DNA from: Galbitalea sp036266835
GTDB lineage: Bacteria > Actinomycetota > Actinomycetes > Actinomycetales > Microbacteriaceae
DNA length: 64,000 bases
Direction: 5' to 3'
Assembly (NCBI GenBank): GCA_036266835.1
Contig: DATAXD010000001.1
Coordinates: 31,742 to 95,741 of the forward strand
The position numbers and the translations under genes were made by a program. Position 1 is the first letter of the stretch. Every line of letters starts with the position of its first letter. The notes below the pieces were generated by a model, which made no database searches, was not told the DNA's origin, and saw only the letters and a list, made by a program, of their open reading frames with translations. Below are positions 16,536 through 25,078 of this stretch, one piece after another.

Positions 16536-17873
16536 ATGGTTCGCTCGCCTGTAGGCCTCGCAACTGCCGTGACAGCGGCAGGGGCTCTCGCCTTCGCAGG
16601 TGCCCTCGCAATCGCCGTGCCCGCAAGCGCGGCGGACGTGAACACGCCGCCAGTGCGGACAATCGCCGGTAGCCACACAACTCTCAACAGCATTTACGGC
16701 CTGGCCTTCGGAGCCGACGGGACAACATACGTCACGACGTATCCGGGCAACGTGCCAGCGATCGCCGTCTTCGCTCCGGGCGCTACCGGGAACACCGCAC
16801 CGGAGCGCGTGATTGCGGGTTCACACACTGGCTTCGCGGATCCGGGCGGACTGGCGTTGGACTCGGCAGGCCATCTTTGGGTGGTCGACTTCACGGCTGC
16901 GACCATCGAGGAGTTCGCCGCCGGTGCACACGGGAATGTCGCGCCGATCCGCACGATCGTCGGGTCGAACACCACTCTGGACTCGCCGACCGGCATTACC
17001 ATCGGACCCACCGGCACAATCTACGTTGCCGACTACGGGGCCGGGGACGTGGACGTCTTTGACTCAGCGGCAACGGGCAATGTTGCACCGACCGGCACCA
17101 TCGTCGGCTCTAACACTGGATTCAGCGAACCGTACGGCGTCGTCTTGCAGTCAGACGGTTCTCTTGTGGTGTCCGACTATGTCGCAGAAACGATCAGCAC
17201 CTTTGCGTCGGGTGCGACAGGCAACGTCAGTCCGCTGACCAGCATCTCAGGAAGCAACACGCAACTCTCGGCCCCCTACTATGCCGCGGTCGACGGGGCG
17301 GGCAACATTTATGTGGCCAACTACGGTGGAGGTTCGATTTCGGAATTCGTTGCGGATGCAACGGGAAACGTAACCCCCACCACCCGAATCATCGGAGCCA
17401 GCACCGATCTCGATGGTCCGTATCCGATTGCGATTAATCCCAGCGGCCAGATTTTCGTCGGGAATTACGATCTCAACACGGTCGGCGTGTTCGATACCGA
17501 TCTGGCCATCAACACTGTGAGTCCGGCGAAGGGCACTACCGACGGCGGCACCACGGTCACGATTACCGGCGCTGGCTTTGACGCGGGCGCCGCGGTTACC
17601 ATCGATGGCCAGCCCGCGACCGACGTAACGGTCGTCTCGCCGACCAAAATCACCTTCGTCACGCCTGCGCACACGGTAGGCAATGTCGCAATCGCGGTAA
17701 CAGATGGAGGAGTAACGGTGACGGTCGCCGGAGGCTTCACGTTCATCGTCGTCCTCGCAACCACCGGTCTCGACCCCGCGCCCGGCATCGGACTCGGACT
17801 GCTCCTGCTCGTTGCTGGCGCGACAGTTATCGCCTGGCGGCGGCGTCAGCTCACGGGAGCGAGTCGCTGGTAG
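16536..17873 (+). CDS. Secreted NHL/beta-propeller plus TIG-domain protein with LATTG sorting signal (copy 2)
   Basis: Tandem paralogue of the previous gene, 445 residues. A signal peptide (to VPASAA) is followed by propeller blades (IAGSHTTLNSIYGLAFGADG; TGNTAPERVIAGSHTGF; GNVAPIRTIVGSNT), a TIG domain almost identical to copy 1, and LATTG at about 407 with a hydrophobic anchor and basic end. The blade consensus keeps YVANY-type strands. Both proteins are probably displayed together on the cell wall, maybe as adhesins or polysaccharide-binding proteins. A TAGACT hexamer lies 31 bases upstream of the ATG. Its 3' end overlaps the convergent DUF6069-like gene by 28 bases. Confidence 0.88.
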   Translation: MVRSPVGLATAVTAAGALAFAGALAIAVPASAADVNTPPVRTIAGSHTTLNSIYGLAFGADGTTYVTTYPGNVPAIAVFAPGATGNTAPERVIAGSHTGFADPGGLALDSAGHLWVVDFTAATIEEFAAGAHGNVAPIRTIVGSNTTLDSPTGITIGPTGTIYVADYGAGDVDVFDSAATGNVAPTGTIVGSNTGFSEPYGVVLQSDGSLVVSDYVAETISTFASGATGNVSPLTSISGSNTQLSAPYYAAVDGAGNIYVANYGGGSISEFVADATGNVTPTTRIIGASTDLDGPYPIAINPSGQIFVGNYDLNTVGVFDTDLAINTVSPAKGTTDGGTTVTITGAGFDAGAAVTIDGQPATDVTVVSPTKITFVTPAHTVGNVAIAVTDGGVTVTVAGGFTFIVVLATTGLDPAPGIGLGLLLLVAGATVIAWRRRQLTGASRW

Positions 17874-18283
17874 ACCGGCACCCCAACGGCAACAACGATC
17901 ACGTGCATAATCATTAGTCCGAAAATCGCGGTCAGCGAGCTGCCGGGGATGAAATGCACTACCGCATTCACCGTGTCCGGCACGAAAGACAGCAGCAGGA
18001 GCACGGGAACCAAGACGCGCAGCACGGTTATCGGGCGGCCGGCTCGGCGGCGGACAACAAGCCAACCGACATATCCGGCCACTAGACCCGCAGCCGTGAA
18101 CGGGCCGTAGAGCGCCACCGACAGGGGCGTAAACGACGAACTCGCACCGAAGGCCTGAGCCGCTGTCGACACCACCGTGTTGGCGGCGACCGCGACAATC
18201 GCGGCGGCAGCGATGGTGAGAACAACCCGCCACTTCGGTACAGAGGAGACGCTGGCCGGGGATGTTTGAGTCTGAACAGTCAT
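17846..18283 (-). CDS. DUF6069-like four-helix membrane protein
   Basis: A 145-residue protein with four hydrophobic segments: VVLTIAAAAIVAVAANTVV, LYGPFTAAGLVAGYVGWLVV, VLRVLVPVLLLLSFVPDTV and MIMHVIVVAVGVPVYQRL. The FVPDTVNAVVHFIPG and LMIMHVIV features match a family of actinobacterial membrane proteins of unknown function. A perfect dyad (AGTACG-5-CGTACT) sits in its promoter region and a MarR gene lies upstream on the same strand, so it is probably a MarR-controlled gene. The 3' end overlaps the sorting-signal gene. Confidence 0.75.
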   Translation of the reverse strand: MTVQTQTSPASVSSVPKWRVVLTIAAAAIVAVAANTVVSTAAQAFGASSSFTPLSVALYGPFTAAGLVAGYVGWLVVRRRAGRPITVLRVLVPVLLLLSFVPDTVNAVVHFIPGSSLTAIFGLMIMHVIVVAVGVPVYQRLAPVS

Positions 18284-18304
18284 GATTCGGTCCTTCCCAC
18301 AATT

Positions 18305-18321
18305 AGTACGGAATTCGTACT
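18305..18321 (-). promoter_or_regulatory. Dyad operator, probably for the adjacent MarR regulator
   Basis: AGTACG and CGTACT form a perfect 6-bp inverted repeat with a 5-base centre, 22 bases before the start of the DUF6069-like gene. MarR dimers usually bind such dyads near target promoters. Confidence 0.55.
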
Positions 18322-18372
18322 GATTTTGATCGTAGAGAAAGTGGCGACCGACGAAAAGGTCCGCGAGGGGAT

Positions 18373-18831
18373 TTACTCCGAAGGGAGTAGCTGGTCACCC
18401 TCCGCAAGGATTACTGAGAGCGTTCGCGCGAGCTCCGAGCGTTCGGCGTCGGCGAGATTCATTGTGAGAGCGGTCACGGAATCGCGCATGGCGCGCTCGA
18501 ACTCCCGAGACAGCTCGGTCCCGCGGTCGGTGGCGGTGACCAGCAGCCGTCGTCGATCCTCTGGATCGGGAGTGCGGCTCAGAAACCCCAGTTCCTGCAT
18601 CCGATCGACGAGGCTCGTCATGGTGGACTTGCCCAGGTGCACCATCGATCCCAGTCCGAGCATGTTGCTCGGCTTCTCGGTCACGATGAAAAGAAGACGC
18701 GCCTGCTGTGGCGTGAGTCCGAGAGCTCGCGCGTGCTTCTCGTACAGGGAGTTGAGGAGCGTCCCGGTGCGGATGAGCGCAGGTCCGGTCGCGAGCGGCG
18801 CCGAAGCGGGCACCTTCTGGTTCACGGGCAC
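18373..18831 (-). CDS. MarR family transcriptional regulator
   Basis: A 152-residue protein with a typical MarR winged helix: LGLTPQQARLLFIV, then LGLGSMVHLGKSTMTSLVDRMQELGFLSRTPDPEDRRRLLV (recognition helix and wing with the DxRxx motif). The terminal helices form the dimer interface. It reads towards the DUF6069-like gene, which has a dyad in its promoter, so that gene is the likely target, perhaps together with itself. The GTG start follows GAGG at 5-base spacing. The inducing ligand is unknown. Confidence 0.9.
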   Translation of the reverse strand: MPVNQKVPASAPLATGPALIRTGTLLNSLYEKHARALGLTPQQARLLFIVTEKPSNMLGLGSMVHLGKSTMTSLVDRMQELGFLSRTPDPEDRRRLLVTATDRGTELSREFERAMRDSVTALTMNLADAERSELARTLSVILAEGDQLLPSE

Positions 18832-18865
18832 CGCAACCTCATAACGCTCCGCAACGAGCAGCCAG

Positions 18866-19339
18866 CTACACGTGAGCCGGCAGAACCTTGTCGAGCGCCG
18901 CTCGGTAGTCCTCGAGCGAGCGAGCCTCGCCCGGCGCGGTCTTGAAGGCCGCGCGGATGATGCCCTTGGTGTCGATCACAAAGGTTGCGCGAGTGGCGAA
19001 ACCCTTTTCCTCGAGGAATACGCCGTACTCCTTGGCGACCGCTCCGTGCGGCCAGAAGTCGGCGAGCAGGTTGAAGTCATACCCCTCGTGCTCGGCGAAT
19101 GCTCGCTGCGTTGCCTTTGAATCGACGGAAATGCCAAGAAGTTCGACCCCGTGCTCCTGGAAGAGCGCGAGGTTGTCGCGTAGGGCGCACAGCTCAGTCG
19201 TGCAGGTGCTGGAGAACGCGAGTGGATAAAACACTAGCGCTACCGGCTTTTTTCCTGCGAAATCGCTCAGCCGGATGTGCTCGCCGAACTGGTTGGCAAG
19301 CTCAAAGTCAGGAGCCCGCGTATCGATTTCCAGAGCCAT
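18866..19339 (-). CDS. ahpE: AhpE-type 1-Cys peroxiredoxin
   Basis: A 157-residue thioredoxin-fold peroxidase. The peroxidatic cysteine is in the FYPLAFSSTCTTELC segment (PxxxTxxC type), followed by a second cysteine four residues later. WPHGAVAKEYGVF and RATFVIDTKGIIR are standard peroxiredoxin strands. AhpE-type enzymes of actinobacteria reduce peroxides and peroxynitrite using mycothiol or mycoredoxin. I choose the ATG preceded by AAAGGAA; a longer reading upstream is not supported. It is divergent from aceE. Confidence 0.9.
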   Translation of the reverse strand: MALEIDTRAPDFELANQFGEHIRLSDFAGKKPVALVFYPLAFSSTCTTELCALRDNLALFQEHGVELLGISVDSKATQRAFAEHEGYDFNLLADFWPHGAVAKEYGVFLEEKGFATRATFVIDTKGIIRAAFKTAPGEARSLEDYRAALDKVLPAHV

Positions 19340-19553
19340 TGGGAAATTCCTTTCGAACCGAACATCCACAATGCGTTCGGCACGAATGGCAATATTACGC
19401 CGCCGATAGTGCTCTCGCCGGACAGCGCGCGCTCCCGTCTGCAGATGTGGAATCCGACACCTAGAATTGACGCGGTTAGTCGAAACCTCCAAAGCCGTGA
19501 CCCGACTCGAGTGCCGACCAATCTCCGACCGGATCTATCAGGAAGAGGTCAAC

Positions 19554-22280
19554 GTGACGGTAAATGATCAGGACCCGTACTCGGTGAATCACATCGACAG
19601 GGACCCTGAAGAAACCGCCGAGTGGAACGACTCCCTGGAGGCGGTGGTCGAGGAATCGGGACATGAGCGCGGTCGCGACATCATGCTCAGCCTGCTGAAG
19701 AAGTCGAAGGACCTGCACCTGGGCGTGCCGATGGTTCCTACGACCGACTACATCAACACCATCGCCCCGGAGAACGAACCGGACTTCCCCGGCAACGAAG
19801 ACATCGAGCGCCGATACCGCGCCTGGTTGCGCTGGAACGCCGCAATCACCGTCCACCGCGCCCAGCGTCCGGGAATCGCCGTCGGCGGTCACATCTCCAC
19901 CTACGCGTCATCCGCGACACTTTACGAAGTCGGTCACAACCACTTCTTCCGGGGACAGAACCACGAGGGTGGCGGCGACCAGATCTTCTATCAGGGCCAC
20001 GCCTCCCCCGGTATGTATGCACGCGCATTTCTCGAGGGCCGGCTCGGCCCGGAGCAGCTGGACGGATTCCGGCAGGAGAAGTCCCACGCCGCAGGCGGGC
20101 TCTCGTCCTACCCGCATCCGCGCCTGATGCCGGACTTCTGGCAGTTCCCCACGGTCTCGATGGGCCTCGGCCCGATCAACGCGATCTACCAGGCCCAGCT
20201 CAACCGCTACCTCACCAACCGCGGCATCAAGGATGTCGGCGACGCCCGCGTCTGGGCGTTCCTGGGCGACGGCGAGATGGACGAGGTCGAGAGCCGGGGG
20301 GCGTTGCAGCTCGCTGCGAACGATGGCCTCGACAACCTCACCTTCGTGATCAACTGCAACCTGCAGCGCCTCGACGGCCCGGTTCGCGGCAACGGCAAGA
20401 TCATTCAGGAGCTCGAGAGTTTCTTCCGCGGCGCCGGCTGGAATGTGATCAAGGTCATCTGGGGTCGTGAGTGGGACGACCTGCTCGCCAAGGACACGAC
20501 CGGCGCGCTCGTCAATCTGATGAACCGCACTCCGGACGGCGACTACCAGACCTACAAGGCCGAGAACGGCGCCTATGTGCGCGAGAACTTCTTCGGTCGC
20601 GACCCCGTCGTCGCGGAGATGGTCAAGAGATACACCGATGACCAGCTGTGGGCGCTCAAACGCGGCGGCCACGACTACGAGAAGGTCTACGCGGCATTCA
20701 AGGCGGCGAGCGAGCACACAGGTCAGCCGACCGTGATCCTCGCGAAGACCATCAAGGGTTACGGCCTCGGTCCGTCGTTCGAGGGCCGCAACGCGACCCA
20801 TCAGATGAAGAAGCTGTCGCTGAGCGATCTCAAGCAGTTCCGCGATGCCATGCAGATCCCGGTGACGGATGCCGTGCTCGAGGCGAATCCGTACCTGCCG
20901 CCGTACTACCACCCCGGTGAGGGCGACGAGGCGATCCAGTACCTCCAGGAGCGCCGACGCGCGCTTGGGGGCTACATTCCGGAACGTCGTTCGAAATATA
21001 CCCAGATCACGCTGCCGGATGAGGCCTCCTACGCGATCGCAAAGAAGGGTTCTGGATCACAGAACATCGCGACGACGATGGCGTTCGCGCGACTCCTGAA
21101 GGATCTCCTGAAGGCGCCCGGCTTCGGCAACCGGATCGTTCCGATCATCCCGGATGAGGCGCGCACGTTCGGCATGGACGCGTATTTCCCGACGTCCAAG
21201 ATCTACAACCCCAACGGTCAGCACTACACCTCCGTCGACCGCGAGCTGCTGCTGGCCTACAAGGAGAGCCCGCAGGGCGCCATCATCCATGTTGGCATCA
21301 ACGAGGCGGGCGGATTCGCGTCCTTTACCAGCGTGGGCACGTCCTACGCGACGCACGGGGAGCCGCTGATTCCCGTCTACGTCTTCTACTCGATGTTCGG
21401 ATTCCAGCGCACCGGCGACGCGATGTGGGCCGCGGGTGACCAAATGGCGCGCGGCTTCATCGTCGGAGCGACTGCGGGTCGCACGACCCTTACCGGTGAG
21501 GGTCTGCAGCATGCCGACGGCCACTCCATTCTGCTGGCGTCCACCAATCCGGCCGTGGTCGCGTACGACGCGGCATACGGCTACGAGCTCGGCCACATCG
21601 TTCGGGACGGCCTAAAGCGGATGTACGGCGGCGAGCACCCGGATCCCAACGTCATGTACTACCTCACGGTGTACAACGAGCCGATCCAGCAGCCCGCGGA
21701 GCCTGACAACCTCGATGTCGAAGGTCTGTTGCGCGGCATTTACCGCCTTTCCGAGGGCAAGCCGGACGGCGTCAAAGCCCAGCTGCTGGCATCCGGCGTC
21801 GCCGTGCCGTGGGCACTGGAAGCACAGGAACTGCTGGCGAACGACTGGAACGTCTCAGCGGATGTCTGGAGCGTCACCTCGTGGACGGAGCTGCGTCGGG
21901 ATGGCCTCGCGGCCGACGAGCACAACTTCCTCAATCCGTATGAGGAACCGCGAGTGCCGTACGTCACGACGAAGCTCCACGATGCGAAGGGGCCGTTCGT
22001 CGCGGTGACCGACTTCATGCACGCCGTGCCCGACCAGATCCGCCAGTTCGTGCCCGGCGACTTCGCGACACTGGGTGCAGACAACTTCGGATTCTCGGAC
22101 ACTCGCGCCGCGGCACGTCGCTACTTCAAGATCGATGCTCCCTCGCTCGTCGTCCGTACGCTCGAGTCGCTCGCAAAGCGTGGCGAGATCGACAAGCTCG
22201 TCGTCGGGGCCGCCATCGAGAAGTACCGCCTGCTCGATGTCACCGCCGGAACCACCGGTGTTGCCGGAGGCGAAAGCTAA
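19554..22280 (+). CDS. aceE: Pyruvate dehydrogenase E1 component, homodimeric type
   Basis: A 908-residue protein of normal length for AceE. The thiamine diphosphate motif is GDGEMDEVESRGALQLAAND...NLTFVINCNLQ; HMS-type landmarks such as GGHISTYASSATLYEVGHNHFFRG are near the N-terminus, and GEGLQHADGHS is in the pyrimidine-binding domain. It decarboxylates pyruvate and passes the acetyl group to the E2 lipoyl domain; E2 and E3 genes are elsewhere. I use the GTG at 19554, which has GGAAGAGGT upstream; an ATG/TTG further up would add residues not seen in the family. The FasR-like regulator follows after 6 bases, tying acetyl-CoA production to fatty-acid synthesis. Confidence 0.97.
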   Translation: MTVNDQDPYSVNHIDRDPEETAEWNDSLEAVVEESGHERGRDIMLSLLKKSKDLHLGVPMVPTTDYINTIAPENEPDFPGNEDIERRYRAWLRWNAAITVHRAQRPGIAVGGHISTYASSATLYEVGHNHFFRGQNHEGGGDQIFYQGHASPGMYARAFLEGRLGPEQLDGFRQEKSHAAGGLSSYPHPRLMPDFWQFPTVSMGLGPINAIYQAQLNRYLTNRGIKDVGDARVWAFLGDGEMDEVESRGALQLAANDGLDNLTFVINCNLQRLDGPVRGNGKIIQELESFFRGAGWNVIKVIWGREWDDLLAKDTTGALVNLMNRTPDGDYQTYKAENGAYVRENFFGRDPVVAEMVKRYTDDQLWALKRGGHDYEKVYAAFKAASEHTGQPTVILAKTIKGYGLGPSFEGRNATHQMKKLSLSDLKQFRDAMQIPVTDAVLEANPYLPPYYHPGEGDEAIQYLQERRRALGGYIPERRSKYTQITLPDEASYAIAKKGSGSQNIATTMAFARLLKDLLKAPGFGNRIVPIIPDEARTFGMDAYFPTSKIYNPNGQHYTSVDRELLLAYKESPQGAIIHVGINEAGGFASFTSVGTSYATHGEPLIPVYVFYSMFGFQRTGDAMWAAGDQMARGFIVGATAGRTTLTGEGLQHADGHSILLASTNPAVVAYDAAYGYELGHIVRDGLKRMYGGEHPDPNVMYYLTVYNEPIQQPAEPDNLDVEGLLRGIYRLSEGKPDGVKAQLLASGVAVPWALEAQELLANDWNVSADVWSVTSWTELRRDGLAADEHNFLNPYEEPRVPYVTTKLHDAKGPFVAVTDFMHAVPDQIRQFVPGDFATLGADNFGFSDTRAAARRYFKIDAPSLVVRTLESLAKRGEIDKLVVGAAIEKYRLLDVTAGTTGVAGGES

Positions 22281-22286
22281 CTCGCC

Positions 22287-23519
22287 GTGGCGCCGAAAAC
22301 GAAGGCACAAACGCTCGCGTGGCTGCGAACCATCTCCGGTGAGTTGTCCACCGCGACCCTGAAGCGCCTCGAAGACACGTTGCCCTGGTACGGCGACATG
22401 CCACCCGGTCGGCGTTCTGCTGTTGGACTTGTCGCTCAGGCAGGTATCACGTCGTTCATCAGCTGGTTCGACGACCCGAAGTCGACGCCGTGGATCGCTG
22501 CGGATGTCTTCGGCGCGGCTCCCCGAGAGTTGCTTCGCTCGGTGAGCCTCACGCAGACCCTGCAGCTCATCCGCATCACCGTGGAGGTCGTCGAGCAGCG
22601 GGTCACCGGCGACGATGACGTGCTGCGGGAGGCCATCCTGCTGTATTCGCGAGAGATCGCGTTTGCGGCTGCAGACGTCTATGCCCGAGCAGCCGAGGCG
22701 CGGGGGCTGTGGGATGCACGCCTCGAGGCCCTCGTCGTCGACTCGATTCTCTCGGGCGAGTACGACAACGAGCTGCCGTCGCGCATCGCCGCCCTCGGCT
22801 GGAACGGCCATGGCGAAGTGTGCGTGCTCGTCGGCACGACACCCCGAGTGCTGGATGTCGACCAGCTGCGCCGAACCGCTCGCCATCTCGACGCGGACGT
22901 GCTGATCGGCGTGCAGGGCAACCGACTCGTACTCGTCATCGGACGCGCGGAGCCCGCGCCAGCAGAAGACGACGACTCCAAGCCACCTCTGCCGTTTCTC
23001 GACATCGCCAAGCAACTGGAGCCGGGATTCGGCCCCGGTTACCTGGTGCTCGGACACGAAGTGCCCACCCTGGTCGACGCATCCAAGAGCGCCCGCGCAG
23101 CGCTCGCGGGATTCGCCGTCGCGCGATCCTGGCGCAACGCTCCACGCCCCACTCTCGCGGATGACCTGCTCCCCGAGCGCGCATTCGCCGGCGACTCGCT
23201 CGCGCGTTCGACGCTCATCAACCGCATCTACAAGCCGCTCCAAGCCCACTCCACCGAGCTGCTCGCTACCCTGTGGTGCTACCTCGACAACGGTCGTTCG
23301 CTCGAAGCCACGGCACGTGAACTGTTCGTGCACCCGAATACCGTCCGCTACCGCCTCAAGCGCATCAGCGAGGTCATCGGATGGGATGCGACCGGCGCGC
23401 GCGAAGCACTCATCCTGCAGTCCGCTCTGATCATTGGCTCGATCGCCGAACCGGATGCGGCGCGCAGGATCGTCGGAAAGCCCGACCAGGCCCGCGCAGA
23501 TCAGAAGGGATCGCAGTGA
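22287..23519 (+). CDS. fasR: PucR/CdaR-type regulator, probable FasR (fatty-acid synthesis activator)
   Basis: The 410-residue protein has the layout of PucR-family regulators: an N-terminal helical region, a GGDEF-like middle part (LVVDSILSGEYDNELPSRIAALGW...VLVGTTPRVLDVDQL) and a C-terminal helix-turn-helix, LEATARELFVHPNTVRYRLKRISEVIGWD. In Streptomyces FasR sits upstream of fabD-fabH-acpP-fabF and activates it; here the same fab genes lie 3.3 kb downstream. GTG start 6 bases after aceE; the last bases overlap the oxidoreductase start (GTGA). The regulatory role is inferred from family and context. Confidence 0.82.
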   Translation: MAPKTKAQTLAWLRTISGELSTATLKRLEDTLPWYGDMPPGRRSAVGLVAQAGITSFISWFDDPKSTPWIAADVFGAAPRELLRSVSLTQTLQLIRITVEVVEQRVTGDDDVLREAILLYSREIAFAAADVYARAAEARGLWDARLEALVVDSILSGEYDNELPSRIAALGWNGHGEVCVLVGTTPRVLDVDQLRRTARHLDADVLIGVQGNRLVLVIGRAEPAPAEDDDSKPPLPFLDIAKQLEPGFGPGYLVLGHEVPTLVDASKSARAALAGFAVARSWRNAPRPTLADDLLPERAFAGDSLARSTLINRIYKPLQAHSTELLATLWCYLDNGRSLEATARELFVHPNTVRYRLKRISEVIGWDATGAREALILQSALIIGSIAEPDAARRIVGKPDQARADQKGSQ

Positions 23520-24541
23520 TCAGCAACCAGTGGAAGCTCGTGCGACGCCCGGTAGGTCTGCCGGACTCCGCGGACTTCTCCTACGCAGGCGTTGAACTCA
23601 CTCCCCTGGCGCCCGGCGAGGTGCGGGTCGCCAACGAATTCCTCTCGGTTGACCCGTACATGCGTGGGCGAATGAATGACATGGAGTCCTACATTCCGCC
23701 GTTCGAGCTCGGCAAGACAATGCTCGGCGGAGCAGTGGGAACAGTCATCGAGTCGAACTCCCCCGACTTGGCGGTCGGCGATCTCGTGGAGCACATGTTC
23801 GGCTGGCGCGACGTCGCGCAGGGCAAGGCCGCCGGTTTCACGAAACGCGATCGGATCGCGGGACAACCGACATCCGTTTATCTCGGCGCGCTTGGCGTGC
23901 CGGCGCTCACCGCGTGGATCGGGCTTTTCGTCATAGCGAAAATGCAAACTGGCGAATCAGTATTCATCTCGGGCGCCGCCGGTGCGGTGGGCACCGCCGC
24001 CGGGCAGCTCGCGAAGCTGCACGGGGCATCCCGCGTGATCGGCAGCGCGGGCAGCGCCGAGAAGGTGGCGAGGATCACCGAACGCTACGGCTACGACGTG
24101 GCCTTCAACTACAAGGACGGCAAGATCTCCCGACAGCTCGCCGCCGCCGCGCCGGACGGCATCGATGTCTACTTCGACAACGTCGGAGGCGATCACCTGG
24201 AAGCCGCGATCTTCTCGATGAACCGCGGAGGTCGCGCCGCCATCTGCGGCTCGATCTCGAGCTACAACGCGGAGTCAATGCCGCCAGGGCCGCGCAACCT
24301 CTGGATGCTGACCACGAAGAGCCTCACGCTCGAGGGCTTCACCATTCCCAGCCTGCTGCAGCACGCCGGCGCCTTCGCGAAGGAAGTCGCTCCGCTCGTC
24401 GCATCCGGCGACTTCGTCTTCGATGAGACGATCGTGGATGGCATCGACCACAGCCTCGATGCGTTCCTCGGGCTGATGCGAGGTGAGAACACCGGCAAGA
24501 TGCTGGTGCGAATCGAGCAATGGGTCGAGGGTTCGTCGTAG
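23516..24541 (+). CDS. NADP-dependent zinc-free medium-chain oxidoreductase (prostaglandin reductase/curA type)
   Basis: A 341-residue MDR enzyme. It begins with NQWKLVRRPVGLPDSADF, has VDPYMRGRMNDMESYIPPFELG, and the cofactor loop SGAAGAVGTAAGQLAKLHGASRVIGSAGS followed by DVYFDNVGGDHLEAAI, the typical signatures of the leukotriene B4 dehydrogenase/alkenal reductase branch. It lacks catalytic zinc ligands. It probably reduces alpha,beta-unsaturated carbonyls with NADPH. The GTG start overlaps the fasR stop by 4 bases, so it is translationally coupled to the regulator. Confidence 0.92.
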   Translation: MISNQWKLVRRPVGLPDSADFSYAGVELTPLAPGEVRVANEFLSVDPYMRGRMNDMESYIPPFELGKTMLGGAVGTVIESNSPDLAVGDLVEHMFGWRDVAQGKAAGFTKRDRIAGQPTSVYLGALGVPALTAWIGLFVIAKMQTGESVFISGAAGAVGTAAGQLAKLHGASRVIGSAGSAEKVARITERYGYDVAFNYKDGKISRQLAAAAPDGIDVYFDNVGGDHLEAAIFSMNRGGRAAICGSISSYNAESMPPGPRNLWMLTTKSLTLEGFTIPSLLQHAGAFAKEVAPLVASGDFVFDETIVDGIDHSLDAFLGLMRGENTGKMLVRIEQWVEGSS

Positions 24542-24550
24542 GTTCGAGTC

Positions 24551-25060
24551 ATGGACCGTACCAGACCGCGCCGCGACCGGGATGAGCGCACAACCATCAC
24601 CGAAATGCTCGAGTTCTATCGGGCGACGATGCTCATCAAGTGCGAAGGACTTGATCACGCGCAGTTGAACCAGCCGTTCCCGCCCACGACGATGACGCTG
24701 GCGGGGCTGCTCAAACACAGCGCAATGGTCGAGGACATGTGGATCACCAGGCGATTTGCCGGGAGTCCGTTGCCTGAGCCGTGGGCCAGCGCACCCATCG
24801 ACGAGGACGAAGACTGGGAGTGGCACAGTGCATCCAGCGATTCGCCAGAATATTTGCGCGAGTTGTATGCCGCCGCGACTGCGAGAACGGATGCCGCGAT
24901 CAGGGACATCCCGCTCGACACCGTTGCCCCCACGCCCGACCACTTCGGCAACGAGTGGAACCTGCGGTGGGTGCTGCTTCACCTCATCGAGGAGACCGCC
25001 CGGCACTCGGGGCACGCCGATCTCATCCGCGAGTCGATCGACGGTTCAGTCGGGGTGTAA
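24551..25060 (+). CDS. DinB/DUF664 family protein
   Basis: A 169-residue protein with the DUF664 pattern: ITEMLEFYRATMLIKCEGLD, MTLAGLLKHSAMVEDMWI (first ligand histidine), DDxxWEWHS region and LRWVLLHLIEETARHSGHADLIRESIDG (second and third ligands). It probably binds a divalent metal in a four-helix bundle; mycothiol-dependent transferase activity is possible but unproven. It follows the oxidoreductase by 9 bases in the same direction and may be cotranscribed. It resembles the protein at 581-1165 in fold. Confidence 0.85.
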   Translation: MDRTRPRRDRDERTTITEMLEFYRATMLIKCEGLDHAQLNQPFPPTTMTLAGLLKHSAMVEDMWITRRFAGSPLPEPWASAPIDEDEDWEWHSASSDSPEYLRELYAAATARTDAAIRDIPLDTVAPTPDHFGNEWNLRWVLLHLIEETARHSGHADLIRESIDGSVGV

Positions 25061-25078
25061 CCAGCGCCGAACGACGGC

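Noticed and set aside
17247..18302. A 351-codon minus-strand frame over the second propeller gene and the DUF6069-like gene
   Set aside because: It is a shadow of two genes with clear domains, with an arginine/glycine-rich, non-conserved translation.
21855..23333. A 492-codon antisense frame across aceE and the FasR-like gene
   Set aside because: Shadow of two well-supported genes; no domain is recognisable.
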